The translations under genes and the position numbers were made by a program. Shown here piece after piece: positions 16,939 through 25,543 of a stretch of DNA of 32,651 nt. Every line of letters begins with the position of its first letter. Within the stretch, counting starts at the first letter, position 1. Source of the stretch: Paracoccaceae bacterium (GTDB taxonomy: Bacteria > Pseudomonadota > Alphaproteobacteria > Rhodobacterales > Rhodobacteraceae); the NCBI GenBank assembly GCA_002709405.1, contig PAQV01000028.1:1-32651 (forward strand), given 5' to 3'. The notes under the pieces were generated by a model. That model ran no database searches, was not told the origin of the DNA, and saw only the letters and a list, made by a program, of their open reading frames with translations.

Positions 16939-16982
16939 AAGAATTTTACAAAATTCTTGCCAAAATTCTTCGAAGAATTTTG
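16939..16982. repeat. Tandem A+T-rich palindromes 3' of meaB
   Basis: Two neighbouring palindromes of 20 and 22 bp, 2 bp apart, are built on AAGAATTTT/AAAATTCTT (16939-16958) and CAAAATTCTTC/GAAGAATTTTG (16961-16982). They stand out sharply in a high-GC setting. The same two-palindrome design occurs after nadK at 29579. They could act as bidirectional terminators or be a dispersed element. Confidence 0.7.
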
Positions 16983-17054
16983 CCTGCCCTGGCTGCGACC
17001 TGTCGCCCGACACGGTGAACGTTGGGGAAATCGGCCCGGACGGCGGCGCGGCCC

Positions 17055-17089
17055 TTGACTGGGACGCTGATTCCCCATAAGGACGCTGA
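17055..17089 (+). promoter_or_regulatory. Possible rpmB promoter with a repeated GGACGCTGA
   Basis: TTGACT (17055-17060) is followed by CATAAG 15 bp later, so the spacer is short. The 9-mer GGACGCTGA occurs at 17062-17070 and again at 17081-17089, flanking the candidate -10. Weak evidence for both promoter and operator. Confidence 0.3.
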
Positions 17090-17175
17090 ACCGAATTCCG
17101 GGCGCTGCCGCTGGCCGCGCCCTTCCTATTTGGCGCCGGGCGAAACTGCCGCGCCGCAAGACAGAGGATACGCTT

Positions 17176-17469
17176 ATGTCGCGCCGTTGCGAACTGACCG
17201 GAAAAGGCCCGATGACTGGCAACAATGTCAGCAACGCGAACAACAAGACCAAGCGCCGGTTTCTGCCGAACCTGAATGATGTGACCCTGCAGTCGGAAAC
17301 CCTGGGCCGTGGCGTCAAGCTGCGGATCTCGGCGTCGGCTCTGCGCAGTGTCGATCACCGGGGCGGGCTGGACGCCTTCCTGGCCAAGGCCAAGGACGAA
17401 GAGCTTTCGCCCAACGCCCTGAAGGTCAAAAAAGAAATCGCAAAAGCGAAAGCTGCAACCGCAGCCTGA
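17176..17469 (+). CDS. rpmB: 50S ribosomal protein L28
   Basis: This 97-residue ribosomal protein has the L28 signature [20 protein letters not shown], then [40 protein letters not shown] and a lysine/alanine-rich tail. The length is typical of alphaproteobacterial L28, which is longer than the 78-residue E. coli form. The start is fixed by AGAGGAT upstream. It is a single-gene unit here, ending at a strong terminator, with no rpmG beside it. Confidence 0.97.
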   Translation: MSRRCELTGKGPMTGNNVSNANNKTKRRFLPNLNDVTLQSETLGRGVKLRISASALRSVDHRGGLDAFLAKAKDEELSPNALKVKKEIAKAKAATAA

Positions 17470-17495
17470 TCCGGGTCATCCGGGGGACAGAACAG

Positions 17496-17530
17496 GCCCT
17501 TCGCGCCCCTGCGGTGCGAAGGGCTTTTTT
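17496..17530 (+). terminator. Intrinsic terminator of rpmB
   Basis: A 9-bp GCCCTTCGC/GCGAAGGGC stem (17496-17504 with 17516-17524) is followed by six T. It lies 27 bp after the rpmB stop. Confidence 0.92.
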
Positions 17531-17657
17531 GCGTTTCGGCACCAGACCAAACTGGATCCGGGCCAGCCCCCTGCGGCCAAATGCCCAGCCCGCCGGCCGG
17601 TCAGCGGCCCTCGACACCCCTTGCCGGCATGGCGGGGGTGGGGCAGGGTCTCGGCCG

Positions 17658-18032
17658 ATGTTGCGATGGCTTCACATGATCCGGAGTGGCCTTCAGGCCG
17701 TTCTGCTCTCTGCCCTGCTGGTGCTGACCGGGCAGGCGCTGGCCCATGCGCGCGGCGCGCCGCTGCCCGTGGGACTGGTGCAGCTGTGCACCGGATCCGG
17801 GCCGGTCATGGTCCAGGTGGATGCCGACGGCCAGCCCGTCGACGCCCCGCATTACTGTCCCGAAGGTGCCCTGTCGCTGCTGCAGGCCGTGGCCTTCGCC
17901 CCGCCTCTGGACGCGGTGCCGGCCCGCCTTGTCTTGCTGGATATCCCGCCGGTCGATTGGTCGGCCCCCTCGCATCAAAGGCTTGCCGCCCGCGCGCGCG
18001 CGCCGCCTGGCGGGTTTGCCCCGGCCGCCTGA
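17658..18032 (+). CDS. Small secreted protein, DUF2946-like
   Basis: This 124-residue protein has an N-terminal hydrophobic segment (GLQAVLLSALLVLTGQALA), so it is exported or anchored. The short mature part contains VQLCTGSGPVMVQVDADGQP and HYCPEGALSLLQA, i.e. two cysteines and a histidine in the order seen in DUF2946-type proteins, which often neighbour copper-handling genes. The last ~35 residues are arginine/alanine/proline rich. The start at 17658 is a best guess; ATG at 17676 is an alternative and neither has a strong ribosome binding site. It lies 77 bp before the PCuAC copper chaperone, supporting a metal-related role. Function not established. Confidence 0.6.
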   Translation: MLRWLHMIRSGLQAVLLSALLVLTGQALAHARGAPLPVGLVQLCTGSGPVMVQVDADGQPVDAPHYCPEGALSLLQAVAFAPPLDAVPARLVLLDIPPVDWSAPSHQRLAARARAPPGGFAPAA

Positions 18033-18109
18033 TACTGCGCGCATCCCGTGCGTGGCGGCGCGGTCCCGGGGCCCTGTCCCGACACCCAAAGCAAACCCAC
18101 ACACGAGAC

Positions 18110-18583
18110 ATGACCATGACCACCCGTTTGACCGCGCGCCTTGGCGCGACCCTTGCCGCTGTCCTCCTGGCCCTTCCGGCTGCCGCCGACATCACCATCG
18201 AGGACGCCTATGCCCGTTCGTCCTCGCCCGTCGCCAAATCCGGCGCGGCCTTCATGATGATCCACAACTCCGGGCCCGAAGACGACCGGCTTGTCGCCGC
18301 CCGCTCCGATGCCGCCATGCGGGTCGAACTGCACACCCACAAGGAAGCCGACGGCGGCGTCATGCAGATGATGCAGGTCGAAGAGGGCTTCCCCGTGCCC
18401 GCCGGCGGCATGCATGCCCTGCAGCGCGGGGGCGATCACGTGATGCTGATGGGGCTGACCGGGCCGCTCAAACAGGGGGCGGCACTGACCGTGACCCTGG
18501 TCTTCGAACAGGCCGGAGAGATGGTTGTCGAGGTGCCCGTCGACCTGGAGCGCCAGCCCGGGGCGCAGGCCCATTCCAACTGA
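18110..18583 (+). CDS. Periplasmic copper chaperone PCuAC family protein
   Basis: This 157-residue protein has a signal peptide (MTMTTRLTARLGATLAAVLL; cleavage after PAAA near residue 27) and the PCuAC domain. The sequence runs ITIEDAYARSSSPVAKSGAAF, RVELHTHKEADGGVMQMMQV, then GGMHALQRGGDHVMLMGL, giving the H-M...H-M ligand set that binds Cu(I). The family delivers copper to the CuA site of cytochrome oxidase or stores it in the periplasm. The start at 18110 could equally be the ATG two codons later. It probably shares a transcript with the preceding small secreted protein. Confidence 0.92.
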   Translation: MTMTTRLTARLGATLAAVLLALPAAADITIEDAYARSSSPVAKSGAAFMMIHNSGPEDDRLVAARSDAAMRVELHTHKEADGGVMQMMQVEEGFPVPAGGMHALQRGGDHVMLMGLTGPLKQGAALTVTLVFEQAGEMVVEVPVDLERQPGAQAHSN

Positions 18584-18661
18584 CCCCGGCCTGTCGGGGC
18601 CTCTTCGCGGACCGTGACAGGACCCCGAAAAGCCCCGAAAGACGCGCCCGGCGCTTTGCGC

Positions 18662-19396
18662 TCAGGGCGCGTCACGCTCCTCTTCGGCCGGGTTGACGTC
18701 CGGCACGGTGCCCAGAAGTTCATCGACCCAGGCCGGGACGATCTGGCTCGCCAACCCGGTGCGCACCTCGTCGAACACGTGGGAAATATCGGACGGATCA
18801 AGGTTCAGCTCGATGCACTGCGCCCCCGCCTCGCGCGCCTGGTCGACAAACGCCGCCGCCGGATAGACCTGCCCCGAGGTGCCGATGGAGGCAAACAGAT
18901 CCGCCTCGGCCAGCAGGTCGATGATCCGGTCCATGTGATAGGGGATTTCTCCGAACCAGACCACGTCGGGCCGGGCCGTGGGCTCGTTGCAGGACGGGCA
19001 GCGGTCACCGGCCTCCATCTTGTCCGGCGCCCGCCAGCGATGCCCGCAGGCCGAACACAGCGCCCCGGCCAATTCCCCATGCATGTGCAGAACCGCCCCA
19101 GACCCGGCCTTTTCGTGCAGCCCGTCGACATTCTGCGTCACCACCGTGACGGTCCCGGGCCAGGCGCGCTCCAGCCGCGCCAGCGCCAGGTGAGCCGCAT
19201 TGGGCATGGCCTCCGCCGCCTTGACCCGGCGGATCGAGTAGAATTCCTGGACCAGCGCCGGGTTACGCGCAAAGCCCTGCGGCGTGGCCACGTCCTCGAT
19301 GGCGTACCGGGTCCACAACCCGTCGGTGTCGCGGAACGTGCCCATCCCGCTTTCGGCCGATATGCCGGCCCCTGTCAGAATCACGATATTCTTCAT
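18662..19396 (-). CDS. cobB: NAD-dependent protein deacylase (sirtuin, CobB type)
   Basis: This 244-residue class III sirtuin uses NAD+ to remove acyl groups from lysines. Motifs: TGAGISAESGMGTFRD (8-23), TQNVDGLHEKAG (88-98), catalytic His106 in HMHGEL, zinc cysteines 114, 117, 133 and 136 (CSAC...CPSC), and GTSGQVYPAA. Tyr53 and Arg56 form the YxxR pair that marks desuccinylase/demalonylase activity in CobB and SIRT5. The ATG at 19396 is preceded by AAGGGTGG; longer in-frame starts would run into the divergent phosphatase gene. Only 40 bp separate the two starts. Confidence 0.94.
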   Translation of the reverse strand: MKNIVILTGAGISAESGMGTFRDTDGLWTRYAIEDVATPQGFARNPALVQEFYSIRRVKAAEAMPNAAHLALARLERAWPGTVTVVTQNVDGLHEKAGSGAVLHMHGELAGALCSACGHRWRAPDKMEAGDRCPSCNEPTARPDVVWFGEIPYHMDRIIDLLAEADLFASIGTSGQVYPAAAFVDQAREAGAQCIELNLDPSDISHVFDEVRTGLASQIVPAWVDELLGTVPDVNPAEEERDAP

Positions 19397-19436
19397 CCAC
19401 CCTTCATGCCATACTCTGACAACAAGGGACAAAAAC

Positions 19437-19874
19437 ATGCGTATCCTGTTCGTTTGCCTGGGGAACATTTGCCGCTCGCCCGCTGCCGAGGCAGTCGCCC
19501 GCGTGCGCCTTGAGGGCTGCGATGTCGACAGCGCGGGCACGTCGGGCTGGCACGAAGGAGAGCCGCCCTATCCCCCGATGATCCGCGCCGCCGGCTCGCG
19601 CGGGGTGCCGATGACCGGGCTCTACGCGCGCAAGGCCATCGCCGACGATTTCCACCGGTTCGACCTGATCCTGGCCATGGACGACGCCAACATGACCGCC
19701 ATGGAAGAGCTGCGCCCGGCCGGCAACACGACCGAGCTGCGCCGGCTGACCGATTTCGTCGAAGGCACGGTGTCCGAAGTGCCCGACCCCTATTACTCGC
19801 GGGATTTCAACGGGGCCCTGGACCTGATCGAGGCCGGGATTGCAGGGCTTGGTCACTGGCTGACGCAACGCTGA
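19437..19874 (+). CDS. Low-molecular-weight protein-tyrosine phosphatase
   Basis: This 145-residue phosphatase has the N-terminal active-site loop VCLGNICRS (Cys7, Arg13 of CX5R), SAGTSGWHEGEPPYPP and the general-acid aspartate in VPDPYYSRDF. It is full length. Family members dephosphorylate protein tyrosines, or arginines and small phosphates; the target is unknown. AAGGGAC lies 7 bp before the ATG at 19437. It is divergent from the sirtuin gene, so both promoters must overlap the opposite coding sequence or the 40-bp gap. Confidence 0.94.
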   Translation: MRILFVCLGNICRSPAAEAVARVRLEGCDVDSAGTSGWHEGEPPYPPMIRAAGSRGVPMTGLYARKAIADDFHRFDLILAMDDANMTAMEELRPAGNTTELRRLTDFVEGTVSEVPDPYYSRDFNGALDLIEAGIAGLGHWLTQR

Positions 19875-19913
19875 CCGCCCCTGGCCGCAGCACTCTCGGA
19901 CAGGCCGGGCAAA

Positions 19914-19986
19914 CGCCGCCTGCGCCCCGGACCCGGCCGCTCCCACCCGCCCACCCGCCGCGCCCGGATCCGGACCGCAGGCGGCG
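19914..19986. repeat. Long hairpin repeat, copy 2 (CTCCCACCCGCCCACC family)
   Basis: Inverted 11-bp arms (CGCCGCCTGCG at 19914-19924 and its complement at 19976-19986) enclose a 51-nt interior that contains CGCTCCCACCCGCCCACCC at 19938-19956, identical to the loop at 2444. It sits between the convergent phosphatase and LysR genes. Confidence 0.65.
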
Positions 19987-20016
19987 GGCGCGACATCGAC
20001 GCGAAGAAGGGGCAGA

Positions 20017-20988
20017 TCAGCCCTCGATCACCCGCAATTCCCCGGCCAGCCAGGGCAGGCGCCCCACGGCCGGGTCGATCATGTGGCCCTGCACCAGGCC
20101 GCGCATGGATTGCGCCACGTCCAGCGGCACTGTCGCGCTGAAATCGGTGCGCGCGAACAAAGAAATCCGCCGCGCCGCGCCGGTGGTGCTGGCAAAGGGC
20201 AGGGGGAAACAGCTGATCTCGTCGTGGAACCGCGCCGCCCGCATGTAGCCCAGGGGCGTTGTCACCGCCCACCCGATCCGCCGGGCCACCATCGCCATCA
20301 GGGCCAGGTGGCTGCCGATCTCGAACCGGTCCTCGAAGCTCAGCGCATGGCGCGCCAACAACGCCTCGACCTGCTGGGCGATCAGCTGTTCGCCCGCGTA
20401 GCGCAGGAAGGGCAGGGAGGACAGATCCTCCAGCAAGCTGTCCGGCCCGGCCGCCATGTCACGCGGCGCCACCACCACGAAGGGATCGCGCACCAGCGGA
20501 TATTCCACCACCCCGCTCAACGCCTCGCCCGTGCTCGCCGCCACCGCGATGTGAAAGACCCCTTCGGTCATCGCCTGGCTGATCTCGCGGCTGGGCGCGG
20601 TGATCAGCTTGAATCGGCAACGCGTCAGGCTGTCGGCCAGGATCGTCACCAGCCGCGGCGTCAGATCGTTGTCGAAATCGTCGATCAGCCCGATATCCAG
20701 CGAGGGCAGATCCGACAGGTCCATCACCGTCAGCTCGCTCCGCGCCATCCGCAACTCGCGCAAGGCCGCCTCGGTCCGCGCCAGGAACCCGCGCCCCGCC
20801 CGCGTCAACCGCATCGGCCGCCGGGTCCGCTCCACCAGAGTCGTCCCCACCGCCTTCTCCAGGTTGGACAATTGCTGGCTGACCGCAGGCTGGCTCAACC
20901 CCGTCGCCTCGGCCGCCGCCGCAACCGAGCCATGAGCGGCCAGGGCTTCGAACACTTCGAGCCCGCGCAGGGTGACGCCTTTAAGCAT
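20017..20988 (-). CDS. LysR family transcriptional regulator
   Basis: This 323-residue regulator has an N-terminal winged helix ([20 protein letters not shown], then [20 protein letters not shown] and LTRAGRGFL), a linker helix and a periplasmic-binding-fold effector domain (~95-305). The HTH is standard. It has no divergent partner: the gene upstream reads in the same direction and is separated by a terminator. The target is therefore unclear and may lie elsewhere. The ATG at 20988 starts exactly at the domain. Confidence 0.92.
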   Translation of the reverse strand: MLKGVTLRGLEVFEALAAHGSVAAAAEATGLSQPAVSQQLSNLEKAVGTTLVERTRRPMRLTRAGRGFLARTEAALRELRMARSELTVMDLSDLPSLDIGLIDDFDNDLTPRLVTILADSLTRCRFKLITAPSREISQAMTEGVFHIAVAASTGEALSGVVEYPLVRDPFVVVAPRDMAAGPDSLLEDLSSLPFLRYAGEQLIAQQVEALLARHALSFEDRFEIGSHLALMAMVARRIGWAVTTPLGYMRAARFHDEISCFPLPFASTTGAARRISLFARTDFSATVPLDVAQSMRGLVQGHMIDPAVGRLPWLAGELRVIEG

Positions 20989-21114
20989 GTGACGGATCCG
21001 GGACTGGGGGTCAGCCCCTTCTGGGATGCACGGGCACGCGGGTCAAGAGCCCAGCCAACGCCGCACACAAACAGCCCGGCCCGACGACATGCCCGCCCCA
21101 CTCTTCATCTTTGC

Positions 21115-21149
21115 AAAAATACGCATGCGACAGGTCTCAACCGTCGCAT
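21115..21149 (-). terminator. Intrinsic terminator of the 107-residue secreted protein gene
   Basis: Read leftward, ATGCGAC pairs with GTCGCAT (7 bp, 11-nt loop) and is followed by GCGTATTTTTG. It lies 25 bp after the stop at 21174 and separates that gene from the LysR gene. Confidence 0.65.
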
Positions 21150-21173
21150 CGCCCGGGATACCTCGCCGTCAGC

Positions 21174-21497
21174 TCAGCTGCAGACCTCTGCCGCGTGGGT
21201 GGTATAGGCCCGGTACCGCTTCCAGAACGCCTCGTCCTTCGGCCGGTCCGAGAACCGGATCTCCTGCGCCCTTTGCGGATCCCTGAAGAACTTGGCCGCC
21301 TTGCGCTGGTCGGATCGCGACAATTCCCCCTTGGCCACCTGGTCAAGGCAACCGCACAATTGCGCCGAGGCCCCCTTGCGCCCGGACTCCACGCAGGCAC
21401 GGCTGATCGGCCCCGCATGCGCCGGCACGGCCGCCCCCAGGATCGGAATGCACACAATCGCCACCTTCAGCCCGGTAGCCCAGGTTGTCTTGCTCAT
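21174..21497 (-). CDS. Small secreted cysteine-containing protein, function unknown
   Basis: This 107-residue protein has a signal peptide of ~28 residues ([17 protein letters not shown]). The mature domain reads [20 protein letters not shown], then [20 protein letters not shown] and [20 protein letters not shown], with four cysteines available for two disulphides. I recall similar small proteins as conserved in Rhodobacterales, but no function can be given. The ATG at 21497 was chosen for the signal peptide and a GAGG-like site upstream. A promoter candidate lies at 21540-21568 and a terminator at 21115-21149, so it is a complete monocistronic unit. Confidence 0.75.
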   Translation of the reverse strand: MSKTTWATGLKVAIVCIPILGAAVPAHAGPISRACVESGRKGASAQLCGCLDQVAKGELSRSDQRKAAKFFRDPQRAQEIRFSDRPKDEAFWKRYRAYTTHAAEVCS

Positions 21498-21539
21498 CTG
21501 CCTGCCTCGTCTGTGCCGGTTCGGCCCGGCTTTGACCCG

Positions 21540-21568
21540 ACTATGCCCCAGGTCACGCGCGTCTTCAA
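21540..21568 (-). promoter_or_regulatory. Candidate promoter of the 107-residue protein gene
   Basis: Read leftward: TTGAAG (21568-21563), 17-bp spacer, CATAGT (21545-21540), giving a leader of about 35 nt. Four of six matches in each hexamer. Confidence 0.45.
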
Positions 21569-21738
21569 TCGGGGGACCCTGTCCGCTCGCCGTCTCGTGA
21601 TCCCCCGGCCACGCGGCATGGCGCGACATGTCCCTGCACGGCCCATCCCGCTGGCGCCGATCCGCCCAATCGGCCAGCCGTCACGGCCCCCGCGTGCCGC
21701 TGCCCTCACGCCCCTGTTTTACAGGCGTTCAAGGCCCA

Positions 21739-21767
21739 TTGACCGGCACGCCTTTCCCCTGCATATC
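21739..21767 (+). promoter_or_regulatory. Candidate lepA promoter giving a leaderless mRNA
   Basis: TTGACC (21739-21744), 17-bp spacer, CATATC (21762-21767). The predicted start of transcription, 6-7 bp later, coincides with the lepA ATG at 21774, and no Shine-Dalgarno sequence precedes that ATG. Confidence 0.45.
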
Positions 21768-21773
21768 GACGCA

Positions 21774-23573
<1,800 letters not shown>

Positions 23574-23717
23574 AACCGTCCATTTCCGCGGCCACCGGGT
23601 CAGCGCGGGGCCACAAATTCCCGCGATCCCGTGCCGCACAGGTCTCACATTCCGATCAACCCCCTTGATCCGGCGCCCGTTTTATCCTCCACTTCCGGCA
23701 AACCGCCGGAGGTCCCC

Positions 23718-24140
23718 ATGCGCCGTCTCACCCTTGCCACTGCCCTCGCTCTTGTGTCCGCCACCGCCGCTCCCGCGGTCGAATGGCCCTGGGCGAAACC
23801 CACGATCTATTCGCTGACCAAGGCGATGAATTGCCAATCCTGGCGGCTCGACTCGCCCTCTGAACGCGCGCCCATCTACGGCGCGCTGCCCAATTGGCTG
23901 ATCTTCAACGAGGGCCCATCCCCCGTCGCAATCCGAGGCCCCGGTTCGCGTTCCCGCGACGTGCTGCCCTTCGACGGCACCCTCGAAACCGTCCTCGGCG
24001 AGCCCGAGGTCAACTACAAGGTCACCACCAACAACACCGGAGGCAACGACGTCATCAACGCCCGAGGCATCCTGGGCGCAAACTACACCGTCGGCCTGAG
24101 CGCAGGCGGCTCGGCGACGGTGCATGTGTGTCGGGTTTGA
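23718..24140 (+). CDS. Secreted protein of unknown function
   Basis: This 140-residue protein has a signal peptide (MRRLTLATALALVSATAAPA, ~20 residues). The mature part (KPTIYSLTKAMNCQSWRLDS, NWLIFNEGPSPVAIRG, LGANYTVGLSAGGSATVHVC) looks beta-rich, with two cysteines that could bridge the ends. I do not recognise the family. The ATG at 23718 follows GGAGGT, which is convincing. Composition is normal for this genome, unlike the adjacent FRG gene. It is the last core-like gene before the A+T-rich patch. Confidence 0.7.
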   Translation: MRRLTLATALALVSATAAPAVEWPWAKPTIYSLTKAMNCQSWRLDSPSERAPIYGALPNWLIFNEGPSPVAIRGPGSRSRDVLPFDGTLETVLGEPEVNYKVTTNNTGGNDVINARGILGANYTVGLSAGGSATVHVCRV

Positions 24141-24211
24141 AGACAAAAACCCAGGCATTTCAGGCGTACTGATGTTCAAATCATAAGAAAATGAGTTTAG
24201 TGGAGCATCTA

Positions 24212-25114
24212 TCACTCATAGTCATTTTTAATAGCCGCGGCAGAGTATTCTATCTCTGGAAACAATGATGCTCTATGTATGCCAATATCTGCCAAATCTG
24301 CAGCTATTGATCGTTTGTGCTGGTGGTCGATGTCAATCGTATAGGTATTAATTTCGCTAAAGGACTTTGTTTCTGCAAAGTCTTCTGAGAATAGGCCGAA
24401 GACAAGAAATGCACCTTGCTGAGATATTAACCTCGAATGTAGTTTTCGAGGAGAGGCAGCGACAGCTTTTCCGAGGTCAAGAGGGTGTATTCTGGGGCTA
24501 AATCCAGGTTTTTCGCCTCTTATAAAATCAACGAGCCGCCTTACTTCCGTGCATTTGTTGAACTCCTCGATGAGGATCGCATTCGTTGATTTCTCTGAGG
24601 AGAAACTCTTAAACTTTGAGTGTTTCCTCGCTGAAACCGCGGCGCCAATGATTTTTTCCTTTTCGCCCTCCTTAAGGTAGCATAGATTCGCCATGCAGCT
24701 GACCACATCGCTGTCATTGTGTTTTATTTTTTCTTTCGGAGTGGAAAAGCATATTACTTGTCCATCTTCACTTTCTTCTGCGTTCGAGTTATTTTCACAT
24801 TGAACGGCGAAATAAAGAGCCACCAATGGATTTAGTGAAACGTCGAGCAATCTAGTTGGAAGCCCATAGTGCTGCGCTCGAACCAACCTTTCGAAGGTGG
24901 TTGTATCATCTTTAAAGGATCCAGGTTGATCAGCAAGGAGGCGCCTTATTATTTTATCTTCATTTTCTCTTAGGCTGTCTTTTCGAAATATTGAGGGCTG
25001 GATCTCATAAGATTTTCTTTCGTGGCCGCGAAAGTAAAATTGTTGGTCAGAGTCACTCATCTTTGCCTTTTTCACTTCGTGGAGAAACTCACTCAAAGAT
25101 TTCACGGCTTGCAA
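24212..25114 (-). CDS. FRG-domain protein, A+T-rich, probably horizontally acquired
   Basis: This 300-residue cytoplasmic protein contains an FRG domain: QQFYFRGHERKSYEIQPSIF (25-44, FRG at 28-30), RAQHYGLPTRLLDVSLNPLV (79-98), LHSRLISQQGAFLVFG (225-240) and IHRASLFPEIEYSAAAI (279-295). The domain is named for its FRG motif; its activity is not settled, and it is often found in mobile or defence-related settings. Hand counts on two 60-base lines give 21 and 23 G+C, against 41 for a line of lepA, so base composition is foreign. The start is TTG at 25114 with AAGGA 8 bp upstream (25123-25127). A 6-bp stem followed by TTTTCTT after the stop may terminate it. No partner gene with the same composition adjoins it. 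Confidence 0.85.
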   Translation of the reverse strand: MQAVKSLSEFLHEVKKAKMSDSDQQFYFRGHERKSYEIQPSIFRKDSLRENEDKIIRRLLADQPGSFKDDTTTFERLVRAQHYGLPTRLLDVSLNPLVALYFAVQCENNSNAEESEDGQVICFSTPKEKIKHNDSDVVSCMANLCYLKEGEKEKIIGAAVSARKHSKFKSFSSEKSTNAILIEEFNKCTEVRRLVDFIRGEKPGFSPRIHPLDLGKAVAASPRKLHSRLISQQGAFLVFGLFSEDFAETKSFSEINTYTIDIDHQHKRSIAADLADIGIHRASLFPEIEYSAAAIKNDYE

Positions 25115-25238
25115 GAAAGTGATCCTTCGTTGGTTTTGGCGTTGAAGTGTTTCTGAAATGGGGCGATGAACTCAACGCGTAAGATCGGTTTCGGTGTGTT
25201 TTATTTTTTCCCTAAAACGAGGACGGAAACAATCCATT

Positions 25239-25252
25239 TTGACCCACATCAA
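25239..25252 (+). promoter_or_regulatory. FNR-type (anaerobox) activator site
   Basis: TTGAC-CCAC-ATCAA matches the FNR/FnrL consensus TTGAT-N4-ATCAA in nine of ten defined positions. Its centre (25245.5) is 41-42 bp before the start of transcription predicted from the TATAAT at 25275, the standard class II activation position. Confidence 0.65.
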
Positions 25253-25274
25253 ACCCCACATTCCAAAACCTGCA

Positions 25275-25280
25275 TATAAT
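25275..25280 (+). promoter_or_regulatory. -10 element of the 77-residue membrane protein gene
   Basis: A perfect TATAAT with no acceptable -35 at the normal distance, consistent with an activator-dependent promoter. The predicted leader is about 23 nt and contains the GGAGG ribosome binding site. Confidence 0.6.
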
Positions 25281-25309
25281 CCCTCCGACTCACCCCACCG
25301 GAGGCCACC

Positions 25310-25543
25310 ATGCTCGCCCTCACCCTGATCGTGCACATCTTCACCGGCTCCACCCTCGCCGGCTCCGCCATCGTCCTGGCCCTGGTCATGGGCTACACCA
25401 CCGGCGCGCCCATCATCGCCGCGGGCCTCATTGGCTTTCTCGCGGCCTTCCCGCTCTCCTGGCTTATCGCCCGGGCCATCCGCACCAATATCGGAGCCCA
25501 GCCCACACCGCAGCCAGACGCCGCGCAGGCCCCCCAGTCCTGA
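25310..25543 (+). CDS. Small two-helix membrane protein, function unknown
   Basis: This 77-residue inner-membrane protein has two hydrophobic helices (IVHIFTGSTLAGSAIVLALVMG and APIIAAGLIGFLAAFPLSWLIA) and a cytoplasm-like tail rich in proline, glutamine and alanine. GGAGG precedes the ATG at 25310. As I recall, small proteins of this type in Rhodobacterales have sometimes been labelled CTP synthetase; nothing in the sequence supports that, since the real enzyme is ~540 residues. An FNR-type site at -41.5 and a perfect TATAAT suggest induction under low oxygen. Its last 80 bp overlap the antiparallel end of the antitoxin-like frame. Confidence 0.72.
   Translation: MLALTLIVHIFTGSTLAGSAIVLALVMGYTTGAPIIAAGLIGFLAAFPLSWLIARAIRTNIGAQPTPQPDAAQAPQS

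Noticed and set aside
25239-25280. TTGACC as a -35 for the TATAAT at 25275
   Set aside because: The spacer would be 30 bp; the sequence is better read as one half of an FNR-type site.
24141-25309. Attachment-site direct repeats flanking the A+T-rich FRG gene
   Set aside because: I looked for matching repeats at both composition boundaries and found none; no integrase or tRNA gene is nearby.
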